Shown: positions 22,602-30,858 of the stretch, one piece after another | Layout of the letters: every line of letters starts with the position of its first letter | Numbering within the stretch: the first letter of the stretch is position 1 | Assembly: GCA_900544345.1 (NCBI GenBank) | Contig: UQUR01000013.1 | Coordinates: 1 to 36,503, forward strand | Reading direction: 5' to 3' | Origin: an uncultured Sutterella sp. | GTDB lineage: Bacteria > Pseudomonadota > Gammaproteobacteria > Burkholderiales > Burkholderiaceae_F | Length of the DNA stretch: 36,503 nt | The notes under the pieces: generated by a model | Database searches by the model: none | Told to the model about the DNA's origin: nothing | Seen by the model: the letters and a program-made list of their open reading frames with translations, nothing else | Made by a program: the position numbers and the translations under genes

Positions 22602-23339
22602 ATGGCAATGGCTAATGTCCACTCCTATGAAACCTTTGGCTCTGTCGACGGTCCGGGTGTGCGCTTTGTCCTTTTTTTGCAGGGCTGCAAAATGCGCTGT
22701 CAGTACTGCCACAATCCTGATACGTGGAAATTAGGGATCGGCGAGGAAAAAAGCGCGCGTGAAATTCTCGATTTTGCCTTGCGCTATCAGTCATATTGGG
22801 GCGATGAAGGCGGCATTACCGTAAGCGGCGGAGAACCTTTACTGCAAATTGATTTTCTGCTCGAATTTTTTAAGCTGGCAAAAGCCGAAGGGGTTCATAC
22901 AACCATCGATACTGCCGGCTGGCCCTTTACTCACAAGGAGCCCTTCTTTTCTAAATTTAAAGAGTTGATGGACTACACCGATCTTGTGATGCTGGACCTC
23001 AAGCACATCGATGATGACAAGCACAGAGTGCTCACCAAACAGTCCAACGCAACAATTCTCGACTGCGCCCGCTATCTTGATGAGATTCACAAAGACGTCT
23101 GGATTCGTCACGTTTTGGTCCCCGGTCACACCGATGATGACCAGGCCCTTAAACGCTTGTCCGACTTCATTTCAACACTTAAGAACGTCCGTCGTGTCGA
23201 AGTTCTCCCTTACCATTCATACGGCATGTATAAGTGGCAGGAATTGGGATTAAAGTACGATTTGACTGACGTCTCTGCCCCAACGGCAGAAAGAATTGCC
23301 AATGCAGAGAAAATTCTCAAAGTAACCTCTTATCACTAA
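22602..23339 (+). CDS. pflA: Pyruvate formate-lyase 1-activating enzyme
   Basis: A 245-residue radical-SAM enzyme, the same size as E. coli PflA (246), which abstracts hydrogen from the glycyl-radical Gly of PFL. The cluster motif CKMRCQYC (CxxxCxxC) is within the first 40 residues, preceded by FGSVDGPGVRFVLFLQGC, the typical PFL-activase opening. GGEPLLQ marks the SAM-binding GGE motif, and YHSYGMYKWQELG is the characteristic C-terminal segment. The gene lies 72 nt after pflB. The ATG at 22602 is preceded by GGGGA; the Met two codons later is also possible. Confidence 0.96.
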   Translation: MAMANVHSYETFGSVDGPGVRFVLFLQGCKMRCQYCHNPDTWKLGIGEEKSAREILDFALRYQSYWGDEGGITVSGGEPLLQIDFLLEFFKLAKAEGVHTTIDTAGWPFTHKEPFFSKFKELMDYTDLVMLDLKHIDDDKHRVLTKQSNATILDCARYLDEIHKDVWIRHVLVPGHTDDDQALKRLSDFISTLKNVRRVEVLPYHSYGMYKWQELGLKYDLTDVSAPTAERIANAEKILKVTSYH

Positions 23340-23345
23340 AAGCAA

Positions 23346-23375
23346 ACGGGACCGAAATGGTCCCGTCTGTTTCTT
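23346..23375. terminator. Bidirectional terminator between pflA and galU
   Basis: An 8-bp stem, ACGGGACC and GGTCCCGT (23346-23353, 23359-23366), has loop GAAAT. T-rich sequence follows on both strands (CTGTTTCTT on plus, TTGCTTTT on minus). Confidence 0.8.
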
Positions 23376-23393
23376 AAGTAAGAAAATCAACCA

Positions 23394-24227
23394 TTAAATT
23401 TGGTAGCCTGCCTTACGGGCAAAACGCACCGTCGCATCCAAAAAGCCCTGTTTAGATCCGCAATCGTAGCGAATGCCGTCAAAGCGATGCGAGTAGGTCA
23501 TGCCGAGATCCAACTGACTGGCAATAGCGTCGGTTAATTGAATTTCTCCTCCCACACCCTTTTGAACTTTCTTTAAACGTTCAAAAATTTCGGGTTCCAA
23601 CACATAGCGGCCAATTACAGCTAAAGTGGAGGGAGCATGATCAGGATCAGGCTTTTCCACCATTTCATGCACTCGGCTTGTTGTTTCCTGGCTATTTTCT
23701 ACACCCACGATGCCGTACTTTTTAGTATCGGCCTTGGGCACATCCTGCACAGCCAAAATATTGCCGCCCACTTCTTTTCGTGCTTGGATTAACTGCCCGA
23801 TTGCAGGCTGTTGTGCATCAATCAAGTCGTCAGCCAACATCACAGCAAAAGGTTCATCACCCACAACTGGCTGAGCACAAAGAACAGCATGGCCCAAGCC
23901 AAGCGGTTCGGGTTGACGGATATAAATAAACGTGACACCCATAGGAGCAATTGACCGAACAGTTTGCAACAGCTCCGTCTTACCCTTTTCAATTAACTCT
24001 TTTTCCAGCATGGGAGCTTTGTCAAAATGATCTTCAATAGCACGTTTATAGCGTCCCGTAATAAAGATCATTTCCGTAATACCCGCGGCATAAGCTTCCT
24101 CTACCGCGTACTGAATCAAAGGCTTATCGACCACCGGAAGCATTTCTTTCGGCATAGCCTTAGTGGCAGGTAAAAAACGAGTTCCCAATCCGGCAACCGG
24201 AAATACGACTTTTCGAACGTCTTTCAT
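23394..24227 (-). CDS. galU: UTP-glucose-1-phosphate uridylyltransferase
   Basis: A 277-residue nucleotidyltransferase that makes UDP-glucose for LPS and other glycans and supplies GalE. The signature VAGLGTRFLPATKAMPKEML spans 11-30, with the nucleotide loop GLGTR. Further segments are QPEPLGLGHAVLCA, the metal-site VMLADDLID and the RYVLEPEIFERL stretch. It is convergent with pflA and divergent from apaH, 87 nt apart at the starts. The upstream ribosome binding site is weak. Confidence 0.94.
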   Translation of the reverse strand: MKDVRKVVFPVAGLGTRFLPATKAMPKEMLPVVDKPLIQYAVEEAYAAGITEMIFITGRYKRAIEDHFDKAPMLEKELIEKGKTELLQTVRSIAPMGVTFIYIRQPEPLGLGHAVLCAQPVVGDEPFAVMLADDLIDAQQPAIGQLIQARKEVGGNILAVQDVPKADTKKYGIVGVENSQETTSRVHEMVEKPDPDHAPSTLAVIGRYVLEPEIFERLKKVQKGVGGEIQLTDAIASQLDLGMTYSHRFDGIRYDCGSKQGFLDATVRFARKAGYQI

Positions 24228-24314
24228 AATGTTGAGATTAAAGAATTAAAATGCGATTGCGTTAAGTATATCGAATATCTTTTTGGCTCTGCCCGAAGTT
24301 TAGGATTTACACTC

Positions 24315-25133
24315 ATGCAAAGTTCTCAAAATGTAACTGTCATCGGCGATGTACACGGCTGTTTACCGACACTGTTAAAACTGCTGGAACTCATCCCTAC
24401 AGATTCTCCTCTTATCTTTATCGGAGACATTATTAACCGCGGACCGGCTTCTTTAGAGACTTTGCGGCTTGTTCGATCATTTGGAGATCGGGCTACACTG
24501 ATTTTGGGCAACCACGAAATGCACCTGCTTGCCACTGCTGCTGGCGCTGGTAAGCCAAATAGAAGAGACACAATTGAAGAAATTTTAAGTGCCCCAGATG
24601 CCTCGGATTTAATTGACTGGCTTCGTCACCAATATTTACTTTTTGATTGGCAGGATTACACATTTGTTCATGCTGCAATTGATCCCGCATGGTCATTGAA
24701 AAAAGCCCGTCATTTAGCCCAAGAGGTCCAAGATGAGCTTCGTAGTGAACATTGGAAAGACTATCTGCAGGAGATGTACGGTAAAGATTTATGGGATAAC
24801 AACTTAACAGGGCCTGCCCGTATGCGAGCTATTCTCAACGGTTTTACCCGCATCCGATTTGTAGATAAAAAAGGAGTTCCTGACTACAAAGTGAAAGATG
24901 CTCCGGGACAGACTCCCAAGCATTTAATGCCATGGTTTGAATGCTCATGTAGAAAAACACAGAACGACAACATTGTGTTCGGTCATTGGTCAACATTGGG
25001 ACTGGTTAATCAAAAACACATCATTGCCCTCGATACGGGATGCGTATGGGGCGGAGCACTCAGCGCCATTGAATTGCCTCAAAGAAAAGTGCTCCAGGTC
25101 AAAGCTCCCCAATACTGCGATCCTTTTGGATAA
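24315..25133 (+). CDS. apaH: Symmetrical bis(5'-nucleosyl)-tetraphosphatase (Ap4A hydrolase)
   Basis: A 272-residue metallophosphatase of the PPP family, the usual ApaH length, which hydrolyses Ap4A to two ADP. Metal-site motifs are GDVHG (11-15), GDIINRGP (37-44; usually GDLVNRGP) and GNHE (65-68). The C-terminal FGHWSTLGL and ALDTGCVWGGALSA provide the remaining His and the conserved GCVWGG. The stop lies 8 nt from the stop of the converging plsC gene; a weak 6-bp hairpin (25119-25140) sits at the junction. Confidence 0.94.
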   Translation: MQSSQNVTVIGDVHGCLPTLLKLLELIPTDSPLIFIGDIINRGPASLETLRLVRSFGDRATLILGNHEMHLLATAAGAGKPNRRDTIEEILSAPDASDLIDWLRHQYLLFDWQDYTFVHAAIDPAWSLKKARHLAQEVQDELRSEHWKDYLQEMYGKDLWDNNLTGPARMRAILNGFTRIRFVDKKGVPDYKVKDAPGQTPKHLMPWFECSCRKTQNDNIVFGHWSTLGLVNQKHIIALDTGCVWGGALSAIELPQRKVLQVKAPQYCDPFG

Positions 25134-25141
25134 TAGGATCT

Positions 25142-25942
25142 TTAAGCCACTTTTTGCTCACTGCCCACAGCGTCACAGTGATGATACAAGCCTTCGGGCT
25201 GATTTTGCATGGGGTTAGGCACTCCCATTGCCCGACTCATTGAGGCAGCCGCTTCTTGGGCAACTTCATGACGAGTCTTTCCTGTGACATCAATGATCGG
25301 TAAAACTTTAAGTGTGACAGCAAGGCCCGGCGTACTGCAAATCGTCCAAAGACAATCAAAAATAGAGATATTGGCATACGACGCTTTCGTTGTCTTTTGC
25401 CCGTTTTCGCTATAGCAAATAGCGACCGGCTGAACTGGGGTTCCAGAAAGGACTGCCGGTTCAATTAAGTTAGCTTTGAGCGGCAAAAGCGATACGCCTA
25501 CACTAGTCTTGCCTTCCGGGAAAAGCATGACGGTTTGCTTTTGCATCAGTGCGGCACTGATTTTCTCGTTGACCGCAATGATGGAACGATGGTTCTTTCG
25601 CTCGATAAAAAGCGTGTCAACCCCTTTAGCGATACGACCGAAGACGGGCCAGCCCGCAATTTCGCTTTTAGCAATAAAGCGACCGGGTTTTAAGGCGTTG
25701 AGTGCAAAAATATCCACAAAAGAAATGTGGTTGGCAACCATAAGACAGGACTTGTCATATACCTCGCCCTGCACTGAGAATTTCATACCGATTAATTTAA
25801 TGAAAGTCCTTGCCCAACTTTGGATAATGTTTCGCTTAGCCTCAGGCTTGACCCACTGCAAATAAAAAAGGACCAATACGATGCAGGCCAAGGCAAAAAA
25901 CAGGGCACAAACGAAACGGTAACTGCCGACAACTTTATTCAT
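25142..25942 (-). CDS. plsC: 1-acyl-sn-glycerol-3-phosphate acyltransferase
   Basis: A 266-residue membrane-bound acyltransferase that turns lysophosphatidic acid into phosphatidic acid. One N-terminal membrane helix spans about residues 10-30. The catalytic HX4D box is His72-Asp77 in NHISFVD, and the substrate motif FPEGKTS is at 141-147 (FPEGTTS in most homologs). Paralogs acting on ornithine lipids are possible, but PlsC is the simplest call. It lies 7 nt downstream of ruvX, probably in one operon with yqgE-ruvX. Confidence 0.88.
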   Translation of the reverse strand: MNKVVGSYRFVCALFFALACIVLVLFYLQWVKPEAKRNIIQSWARTFIKLIGMKFSVQGEVYDKSCLMVANHISFVDIFALNALKPGRFIAKSEIAGWPVFGRIAKGVDTLFIERKNHRSIIAVNEKISAALMQKQTVMLFPEGKTSVGVSLLPLKANLIEPAVLSGTPVQPVAICYSENGQKTTKASYANISIFDCLWTICSTPGLAVTLKVLPIIDVTGKTRHEVAQEAAASMSRAMGVPNPMQNQPEGLYHHCDAVGSEQKVA

Positions 25943-25949
25943 AAACTAT

Positions 25950-26333
25950 CTAGGATTGATTAAAAAATTGCTGCAGAATAATACACGCAGCCTCGTCGTC
26001 TATAAAATCAGCATCGCTTTCTACCACTGCCGAGGAGTAGCGTTCATCAACACGGTGAACGGGAAGATGAAAACGACCTTCGAGTTGCCTGCCAAAACGC
26101 TCACAGCGCTGAGTCATTTCGTGGGCCGTGCCATCGGGATAACAGGGAATGCCTACCACTAACGCTACCGGACTCCACTCATTAATTACTGCCTGCACCC
26201 CTTTCCACCGAACATCATTCGTTCTGGAATCTAAAATTTTGTAGGGTCTGGCCTCTCGCGTCACCGTATTGCCAACTGCCACTCCGATGCGCTTTGCTCC
26301 AAAATCAAATCCAATCACAACACCGTCTGTCAT
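25950..26333 (-). CDS. ruvX: Holliday-junction resolvase-like YqgF/RuvX (pre-16S rRNA nuclease)
   Basis: A 127-residue RNase H-fold nuclease implicated in 16S rRNA 5'-end maturation. The first strand GFDFGAKRIGVAV contains the catalytic Asp. VVGIPCYPDGT and the C-terminal VDERYSSAVVE, with the second Asp/Glu, match the family. The ATG overlaps the yqgE stop by 4 nt, the classical yqgE-yqgF pair. Confidence 0.92.
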   Translation of the reverse strand: MTDGVVIGFDFGAKRIGVAVGNTVTREARPYKILDSRTNDVRWKGVQAVINEWSPVALVVGIPCYPDGTAHEMTQRCERFGRQLEGRFHLPVHRVDERYSSAVVESDADFIDDEAACIILQQFFNQS

Positions 26334-26908
26334 GCATGCCCCGCATCATTTCCCCAAGCTTCGAGCGTTGAGAGATCAATTCCAATTAATTTCAGTGCTT
26401 TTTCATAGCGCAGATTCTCCGGCGTATCAAAAATAATCGATTCGTCTGCCGGCGCAATAAGCCAACCACTTACAGCCAACTCTGCCTCTAACTGCCCTTC
26501 GCTCCAGCCACTGTAGCCCAAAGATAGTAAAAATTTTTCCGGAGCATCTTCTCCAATTGCTACTGCTTCCAATACATCCCTAGAGGTCGATAAATAGATC
26601 CTATCGGTTACCTGCATTGTGGAGTGATATTTTTTATTGGCCGAGTGCAGTACGAAGCCCCGCTCAACCTGAACAGGACCGCCGTCATAAAGATAGATCT
26701 CCTTTAGCGCGGAATTCTTATTTTCTATCCCAATTCGCTCAAGTAGTGACTCAACGCTTAAATGGATCGAACGATTGATCACAATACCCATTGCACCGCT
26801 TTTTGTATGCTCACATATATAGACGACGGTTCCCTCAAACGTCGGATCCTTCATATTGGGAGCCGCTATAAGAAAGTGATTTTTATAAGAAATAAATTCC
26901 GCCATCAT
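26330..26908 (-). CDS. yqgE: YqgE/AlgH family protein
   Basis: A 192-residue member of the YqgE/AlgH (DUF179) family, whose biochemical role is not settled. The N-terminal NHFLIAAPNMKDPTFEGTVV and IVINRSIHLSVESLLE are diagnostic, as is LYDGGPVQVERGFVLH. SLGYSGWSEGQLEAEL completes the family pattern. Two adjacent ATG codons (26908, 26905) follow AGGTG; the second has the better spacing. It is coupled to ruvX by a 4-nt overlap and divergent from the YbaK-like gene. Confidence 0.92.
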   Translation of the reverse strand: MMAEFISYKNHFLIAAPNMKDPTFEGTVVYICEHTKSGAMGIVINRSIHLSVESLLERIGIENKNSALKEIYLYDGGPVQVERGFVLHSANKKYHSTMQVTDRIYLSTSRDVLEAVAIGEDAPEKFLLSLGYSGWSEGQLEAELAVSGWLIAPADESIIFDTPENLRYEKALKLIGIDLSTLEAWGNDAGHA

Positions 26909-26996
26909 TTCACCTATGGAGTTACTCGGTTAAATATTTTCACACATCCTAATTGCCTGCGCTATGATGGGCACAATTTTTTAATTGAGGTCAATT

Positions 26997-27500
26997 ATGG
27001 TTGAAAACGTTTTAGGCAAACTCATTGATTTATTCGAAAAAGGACAAGCCAGATTTCGCGTGCTTGAGCACGCTGAGGCAGGGCAATCAAGCCAATCAGT
27101 TGCTGAGATTCGCGGAACAGAATTAGGACAGGGGGCTAAAGCACTGGTATGTCATGTAAAGGGGAATGGTCTGAAGCTGTACGTTTTAGCAGTTTTACCT
27201 GCTGACAAACAGGCTGATCTCAGCAAATTGGCTATTGCTTTAGGGGCCCGCAGAGCTTCTTTGGCGAGTCCCGATGAAGTGATGGAATTGACCGGTTGCA
27301 TTTTCGGTGCTGTCCCTCCAGTTAGTTTTCACCCCGATCTTAAATTAGTCGCTGACCCCAGCCTTTATGAACGTTACAAAGAACTCGCCTTTAATGCTGG
27401 TCTTCGCGACCACTCAATTATTATCAATACTGAAGACTATAAACGCATCGTTCACCCTGAACTGATTGACTTCTTAAAAGAGGTGCAACCTAACACTTAA
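26997..27500 (+). CDS. YbaK/prolyl-tRNA synthetase-associated editing-domain protein
   Basis: A 167-residue free-standing aminoacyl-tRNA deacylase domain (YbaK/ProX family) that clears mischarged tRNAs such as Ala- or Cys-tRNAPro. The conserved Lys48 in GAKALVCHVKG and the loop TGCIFGAVPPVSF (GCxxGxVPP pattern) are visible. Which mischarged tRNA it edits cannot be read from the sequence. The ATG at 26997 is chosen over a TTG at 26985 because GAGG lies 6 nt upstream of it. Confidence 0.86.
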   Translation: MVENVLGKLIDLFEKGQARFRVLEHAEAGQSSQSVAEIRGTELGQGAKALVCHVKGNGLKLYVLAVLPADKQADLSKLAIALGARRASLASPDEVMELTGCIFGAVPPVSFHPDLKLVADPSLYERYKELAFNAGLRDHSIIINTEDYKRIVHPELIDFLKEVQPNT

Positions 27501-27543
27501 ACATATGATGCGTCTGGATTTTTGGCGTTAACCCTTACTTTCC

Positions 27544-27600
27544 AAGTCAGCTAAAAAGGTCTATCATGGCGATTTTCTTTTTTAGCTGACTTTTTTGTTT
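27544..27600 (+). terminator. Intrinsic terminator after the YbaK-like gene
   Basis: A 14-bp stem (27544-27557 with 27579-27592) has a 21-nt loop and is followed by four further T. It ends 4 nt before the next start codon, which is unusual. Confidence 0.85.
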
Positions 27601-27603
27601 GCC

Positions 27604-28029
27604 ATGATTGATTACGGCACAGTATTGCAAGCGGCCCTCACCCCGATTACTTTGATTTCGGGCGTAGGACTTCTATTAGTCTCAATGACTAATCGTTATA
27701 ACCACTCAACAGACCGCTTACGGCAACTTTTACGGGAAAGTGATGCCATTAAACCGCGAAAAGACTCGGATCTGGATCACGCTATCGAATTAATCTTTTT
27801 ACGAGTTCGTTTGCTGCGCAAGGCTATCATGCTCATTGTTCTCTCTGGTATGTTCAGTGCCTTACTCGTGTTAATGAGCATCTTTGAAATTGCCATGGGT
27901 GATGACTTGATGGTCTTGAAGTCAATTTTGCTCCTCATCGCCATTGCAATGGTTGTGATTTCAACTCTGATTTTTGCAAAAGAAGTCAGCACTTCAATGA
28001 AAGCGCTGGGCTTAAGTGTGCACCACTAA
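27604..28029 (+). CDS. DUF2721 family membrane protein (copy 1)
   Basis: A 141-residue predicted membrane protein with three hydrophobic segments: about residues 12-28 (PITLISGVGLLLVSM), 78-102 and 106-125. The cytoplasmic part between them is charged and carries NRYNHSTDRLRQLLRES, the conserved signature of DUF2721. Function is unknown. The start is the ATG at 27604; a TTG nine bases upstream lies inside the preceding terminator. No clear ribosome binding site is visible and the terminator stem ends only 11 nt before the ATG. It is followed 11 nt later by a second copy with the same layout. Confidence 0.8.
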   Translation: MIDYGTVLQAALTPITLISGVGLLLVSMTNRYNHSTDRLRQLLRESDAIKPRKDSDLDHAIELIFLRVRLLRKAIMLIVLSGMFSALLVLMSIFEIAMGDDLMVLKSILLLIAIAMVVISTLIFAKEVSTSMKALGLSVHH

Positions 28030-28040
28030 GGGAGACGAAT

Positions 28041-28469
28041 ATGGTTGAATATCCTCAGATGCTTGCTACATCGTTGCCCCCGGTGACCTTGATTTCAGGT
28101 GTCGGTCTTTTGCTTTTAGCAATGACCGCACGCTATAACCATTCAACAAATCGTGTACGGCAACTTCTTCGTGAACGCAATTCCATTGCCCCCAGAGAAG
28201 ACAGTGATCTTAATCACGAAATTGATTTAATTTTTGAACGCGCTTCCCTTTTAAGGAAATCAATTCTAACTGTGGTTCTCTCAGCTACCTTCAGTGGCCT
28301 TCAGGTGTTAGCTGGCATTATTGAGTGTCTTCTGATGTTGAATCTTGATTACTTAAAACTCGGAGCCCTGATTATCTCCATCGGCTTTTTGCTGATGTCA
28401 ACCATCTACTTTGTCAGAGAAGTTTCTCTTTCAACAAAAGCCATTGGTTTGAGCGTAGAGCATCGCTAG
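28041..28469 (+). CDS. DUF2721 family membrane protein (copy 2)
   Basis: A 142-residue paralog of the preceding gene with the same pattern: PPVTLISGVGLLLLAMTARY, then NHSTNRVRQLLRERNSI, a charged middle part and two more hydrophobic segments ending in REVSLSTKAIGLSVEH (copy 1 ends KEVSTSTMKALGLSVHH-like). A clear GGGAG precedes the ATG. The side-by-side pair suggests a tandem duplication and perhaps a heteromeric complex. Function is unknown. Confidence 0.83.
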   Translation: MVEYPQMLATSLPPVTLISGVGLLLLAMTARYNHSTNRVRQLLRERNSIAPREDSDLNHEIDLIFERASLLRKSILTVVLSATFSGLQVLAGIIECLLMLNLDYLKLGALIISIGFLLMSTIYFVREVSLSTKAIGLSVEHR

Positions 28470-28476
28470 AATTTGA

Positions 28477-28502
28477 GCGGCGGGCAGACTTCCTCCCGCC
28501 GC
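28477..28502. terminator. GC-rich hairpin between convergent genes
   Basis: A perfect 8-bp stem, GCGGCGGG and CCCGCCGC (28477-28484, 28495-28502), with a 10-nt loop lies between the DUF2721 and patatin stops. T runs are poor on both sides. Confidence 0.55.
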
Positions 28503-28511
28503 CATTCTTAA

Positions 28512-30758
28512 CTACTGCAATGGGCGGCCCCAGAAGAAATACAGGGCAGAGTCGCCGTCGGTTGTGTGTCCCAACGCCAGATACAAAGGACCGATCAGTG
28601 AATCGGCCGCCGCATAAGCGCTGAAGGCTTTTTTCCAAACGCCTAAATCCTCGTCACTTAGGTAATTAGGTAAAGCATCTTCCTGAACTCTTGCCATTTC
28701 ATAGCCCGCACCCAGGTAAATCGGGAAACCCAAAATATCGGTTTGGTTGAGCTTTTTCATGAGCATTGCCCGACCCAAAAACATGTCCGAACCGCTGTAG
28801 CGGCCGTAGTAAGCGCCTGACATGTTAAAGAGTCCGCCCAAGGGATAGCGGCCGGGAATCGTAGAAGAGCCCGCTTTGGCCGATAAAATGCTCACCCAAC
28901 CGTCTCCCCAATCCCAGGGCCAAAGCGCTTCAACGTAAAAGTCTGAGACCTCTGTGTCGGCAGAGTAGTCCATATGGTCATAGCGGCGAGCCTGAGCATC
29001 CAAATAAAATCCTCTGGTCGGAAAATTGATGTTATCCAACGTATCGTAGCGCCAAGTCAATCCCGCAAAAGCGGCCGTATCATCCATTGTTTCATAGCCC
29101 GCAATACGCCCGACAGACACTTTACTTTTTGCGGAAACATAGCCCACTTCCGCGGTAACAACCGATGATTTACCAAGTTCCAAGCCCAAAGATAAGGAGC
29201 CCTCGAGCGTTTGATTTTTCATCGTTGCCTGGGCATGGCTTGAGCCGTTATACCAGTCGTAGCGCTGAGACTCAAAGCGAATTTCGGGCATGATAAAAAC
29301 AGGACTTGCCTCACCTAACGGTTGGTAAAAACTCGTCGAAAAATAACTGTCTTTGCCGATTTGCGCCTCATTGCGCCATTCTCCTCCCCAAGAATTTAAC
29401 CAACCCATCGTATGAGCCAACAGAAAATCAAAAGTGTGTTCCTGGTTAAAGTCTGTGGAAATCTTTCCGCCGACACGAATGGTGTTATACCCCCAGGGCT
29501 TCTCCTGCGGTCTCCATACCAGTGTTTCGGTTCCATTAGGCCCCGGTTCAAATTCATAAGGAACCAAAGTAAAGTCATCCATTGCCCAAATCCGGGCACT
29601 GGCCTGTGCGATCTGCTCCTCAGAGACCGGTTCGCTCAGATCCAAATCAGCACTTTTCAGCACGCCGGCGGGATTCACTGTTTTAAGTCCCTCTACCCTC
29701 ACCCGGGCAATTGCTCTGGGCTCAGGTGGTTTCACGGCAGACTCTCTTTCATTGTTCCAAGCAATGTAATCATTTTCAGCTACCGCCAGGCGCTTGAGTT
29801 GATCTGCATATGCTCTGGCGCTTTTTTCTCCTGCCTCAATAATTTCTTTTGCTTTATCAAAATCGCCCGCGGTAAAGCCTCTCAAATCAGTGGTTATCAA
29901 AATATCATTTTTTGTGAGCAGCGATTTTGAGTGATCGACATTTCTCTCTGTCAAAATCCCGACCATCTGTCCCATGACTCCGGCCACTGAATGAATATCT
30001 TTGGATTTACCCAGGGGCGTGCCGGCATTGACGGCAATAATGATGTCAGCTCCCATAGCATGAGCAAGCTCAACCGGCAGGTTTTGGGCCAGTCCTCCGT
30101 CAACCAGAACATGACCCTTAAAAGGAAAAGGAGAAAAGGCGCCGGGCACTGACATGGAAGAGCGCATGGCGTCTGCAAGTGTTACCCCTTTTTGCATCAC
30201 AACAGGCTCTCCGTTATCAAGGTCGGTAGCGACCGCTGCGAAAGCAATGGGAAGCTTTGACAAGTCGGTAACGGAACTCACGTGTCTGGTGATAGAGCGC
30301 AGGAAAATCTCCAAGTGCTGAGCCGGAACCACTGAGTCGGGTAAAAGAACGCCCTGATCCGAAAAACCGATCTCTCCGGAGCCCAACCCCTTAAAATCGT
30401 CTTGTCTGCGCCGCCAATTTAAATCACTTCTGTCAGGGCGCAAAGCAAACATTTCCTGCCAATTCACCCCCAAAATAATGCCCTGCATCTGTTCGACAGA
30501 ATAACCTGATGCGTAGCCGCCCCCAACCATTGCACCCATGCTGGTACCGGCCACAATATCGATTTTGACGCCTAACTCCTGCAGTACCTTAATGACTCCG
30601 ACATGAGAAAAGCCTCTGGCTCCGCCGCCCGAAAGCACCAATGCCACTTTCGGTCGAGGCTGCACCGAACTTTCAGATAAGGCACACGCAGGCGGAGTTA
30701 CCCATAAAAAGGCAACCATAAAAATTAAAATCAGTGAAAAAAGAGTCAGCTTACGCAT
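28512..30758 (-). CDS. Patatin-like phospholipase with POTRA and Omp85 barrel (type Vd autotransporter-like)
   Basis: A 748-residue exported protein. A signal peptide spans residues 1-26 (hydrophobic core, ACA before the cleavage site). The patatin lipase domain (about 36-310) has the oxyanion loop GGGARG at 44-49, nucleophile Ser73 in GTSMG and catalytic Asp220 in DGG. A POTRA-like segment (about 348-415, RVRVEGLKTVNPAGVLK) follows. The C-terminal half has alternating beta-strand patterns (RYDTLDNINFPTRGFYLD is typical of Omp85) and would form an outer-membrane barrel. The order and size match Pseudomonas PlpD and Fusobacterium FplA. The chain ends in LQ rather than Phe or Trp. It probably displays or releases a phospholipase at the cell surface. 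Confidence 0.9.
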   Translation of the reverse strand: MRKLTLFSLILIFMVAFLWVTPPACALSESSVQPRPKVALVLSGGGARGFSHVGVIKVLQELGVKIDIVAGTSMGAMVGGGYASGYSVEQMQGIILGVNWQEMFALRPDRSDLNWRRRQDDFKGLGSGEIGFSDQGVLLPDSVVPAQHLEIFLRSITRHVSSVTDLSKLPIAFAAVATDLDNGEPVVMQKGVTLADAMRSSMSVPGAFSPFPFKGHVLVDGGLAQNLPVELAHAMGADIIIAVNAGTPLGKSKDIHSVAGVMGQMVGILTERNVDHSKSLLTKNDILITTDLRGFTAGDFDKAKEIIEAGEKSARAYADQLKRLAVAENDYIAWNNERESAVKPPEPRAIARVRVEGLKTVNPAGVLKSADLDLSEPVSEEQIAQASARIWAMDDFTLVPYEFEPGPNGTETLVWRPQEKPWGYNTIRVGGKISTDFNQEHTFDFLLAHTMGWLNSWGGEWRNEAQIGKDSYFSTSFYQPLGEASPVFIMPEIRFESQRYDWYNGSSHAQATMKNQTLEGSLSLGLELGKSSVVTAEVGYVSAKSKVSVGRIAGYETMDDTAAFAGLTWRYDTLDNINFPTRGFYLDAQARRYDHMDYSADTEVSDFYVEALWPWDWGDGWVSILSAKAGSSTIPGRYPLGGLFNMSGAYYGRYSGSDMFLGRAMLMKKLNQTDILGFPIYLGAGYEMARVQEDALPNYLSDEDLGVWKKAFSAYAAADSLIGPLYLALGHTTDGDSALYFFWGRPLQ

Positions 30759-30858
30759 AAATCAGATTCTGCATTGAGAGTTAACAGTCATCTTAGCGGT
30801 TTCTGCTAATCTATTGAAGTATCATTGTTCTATCCATCAAACATTTAGGAATTTTCCG

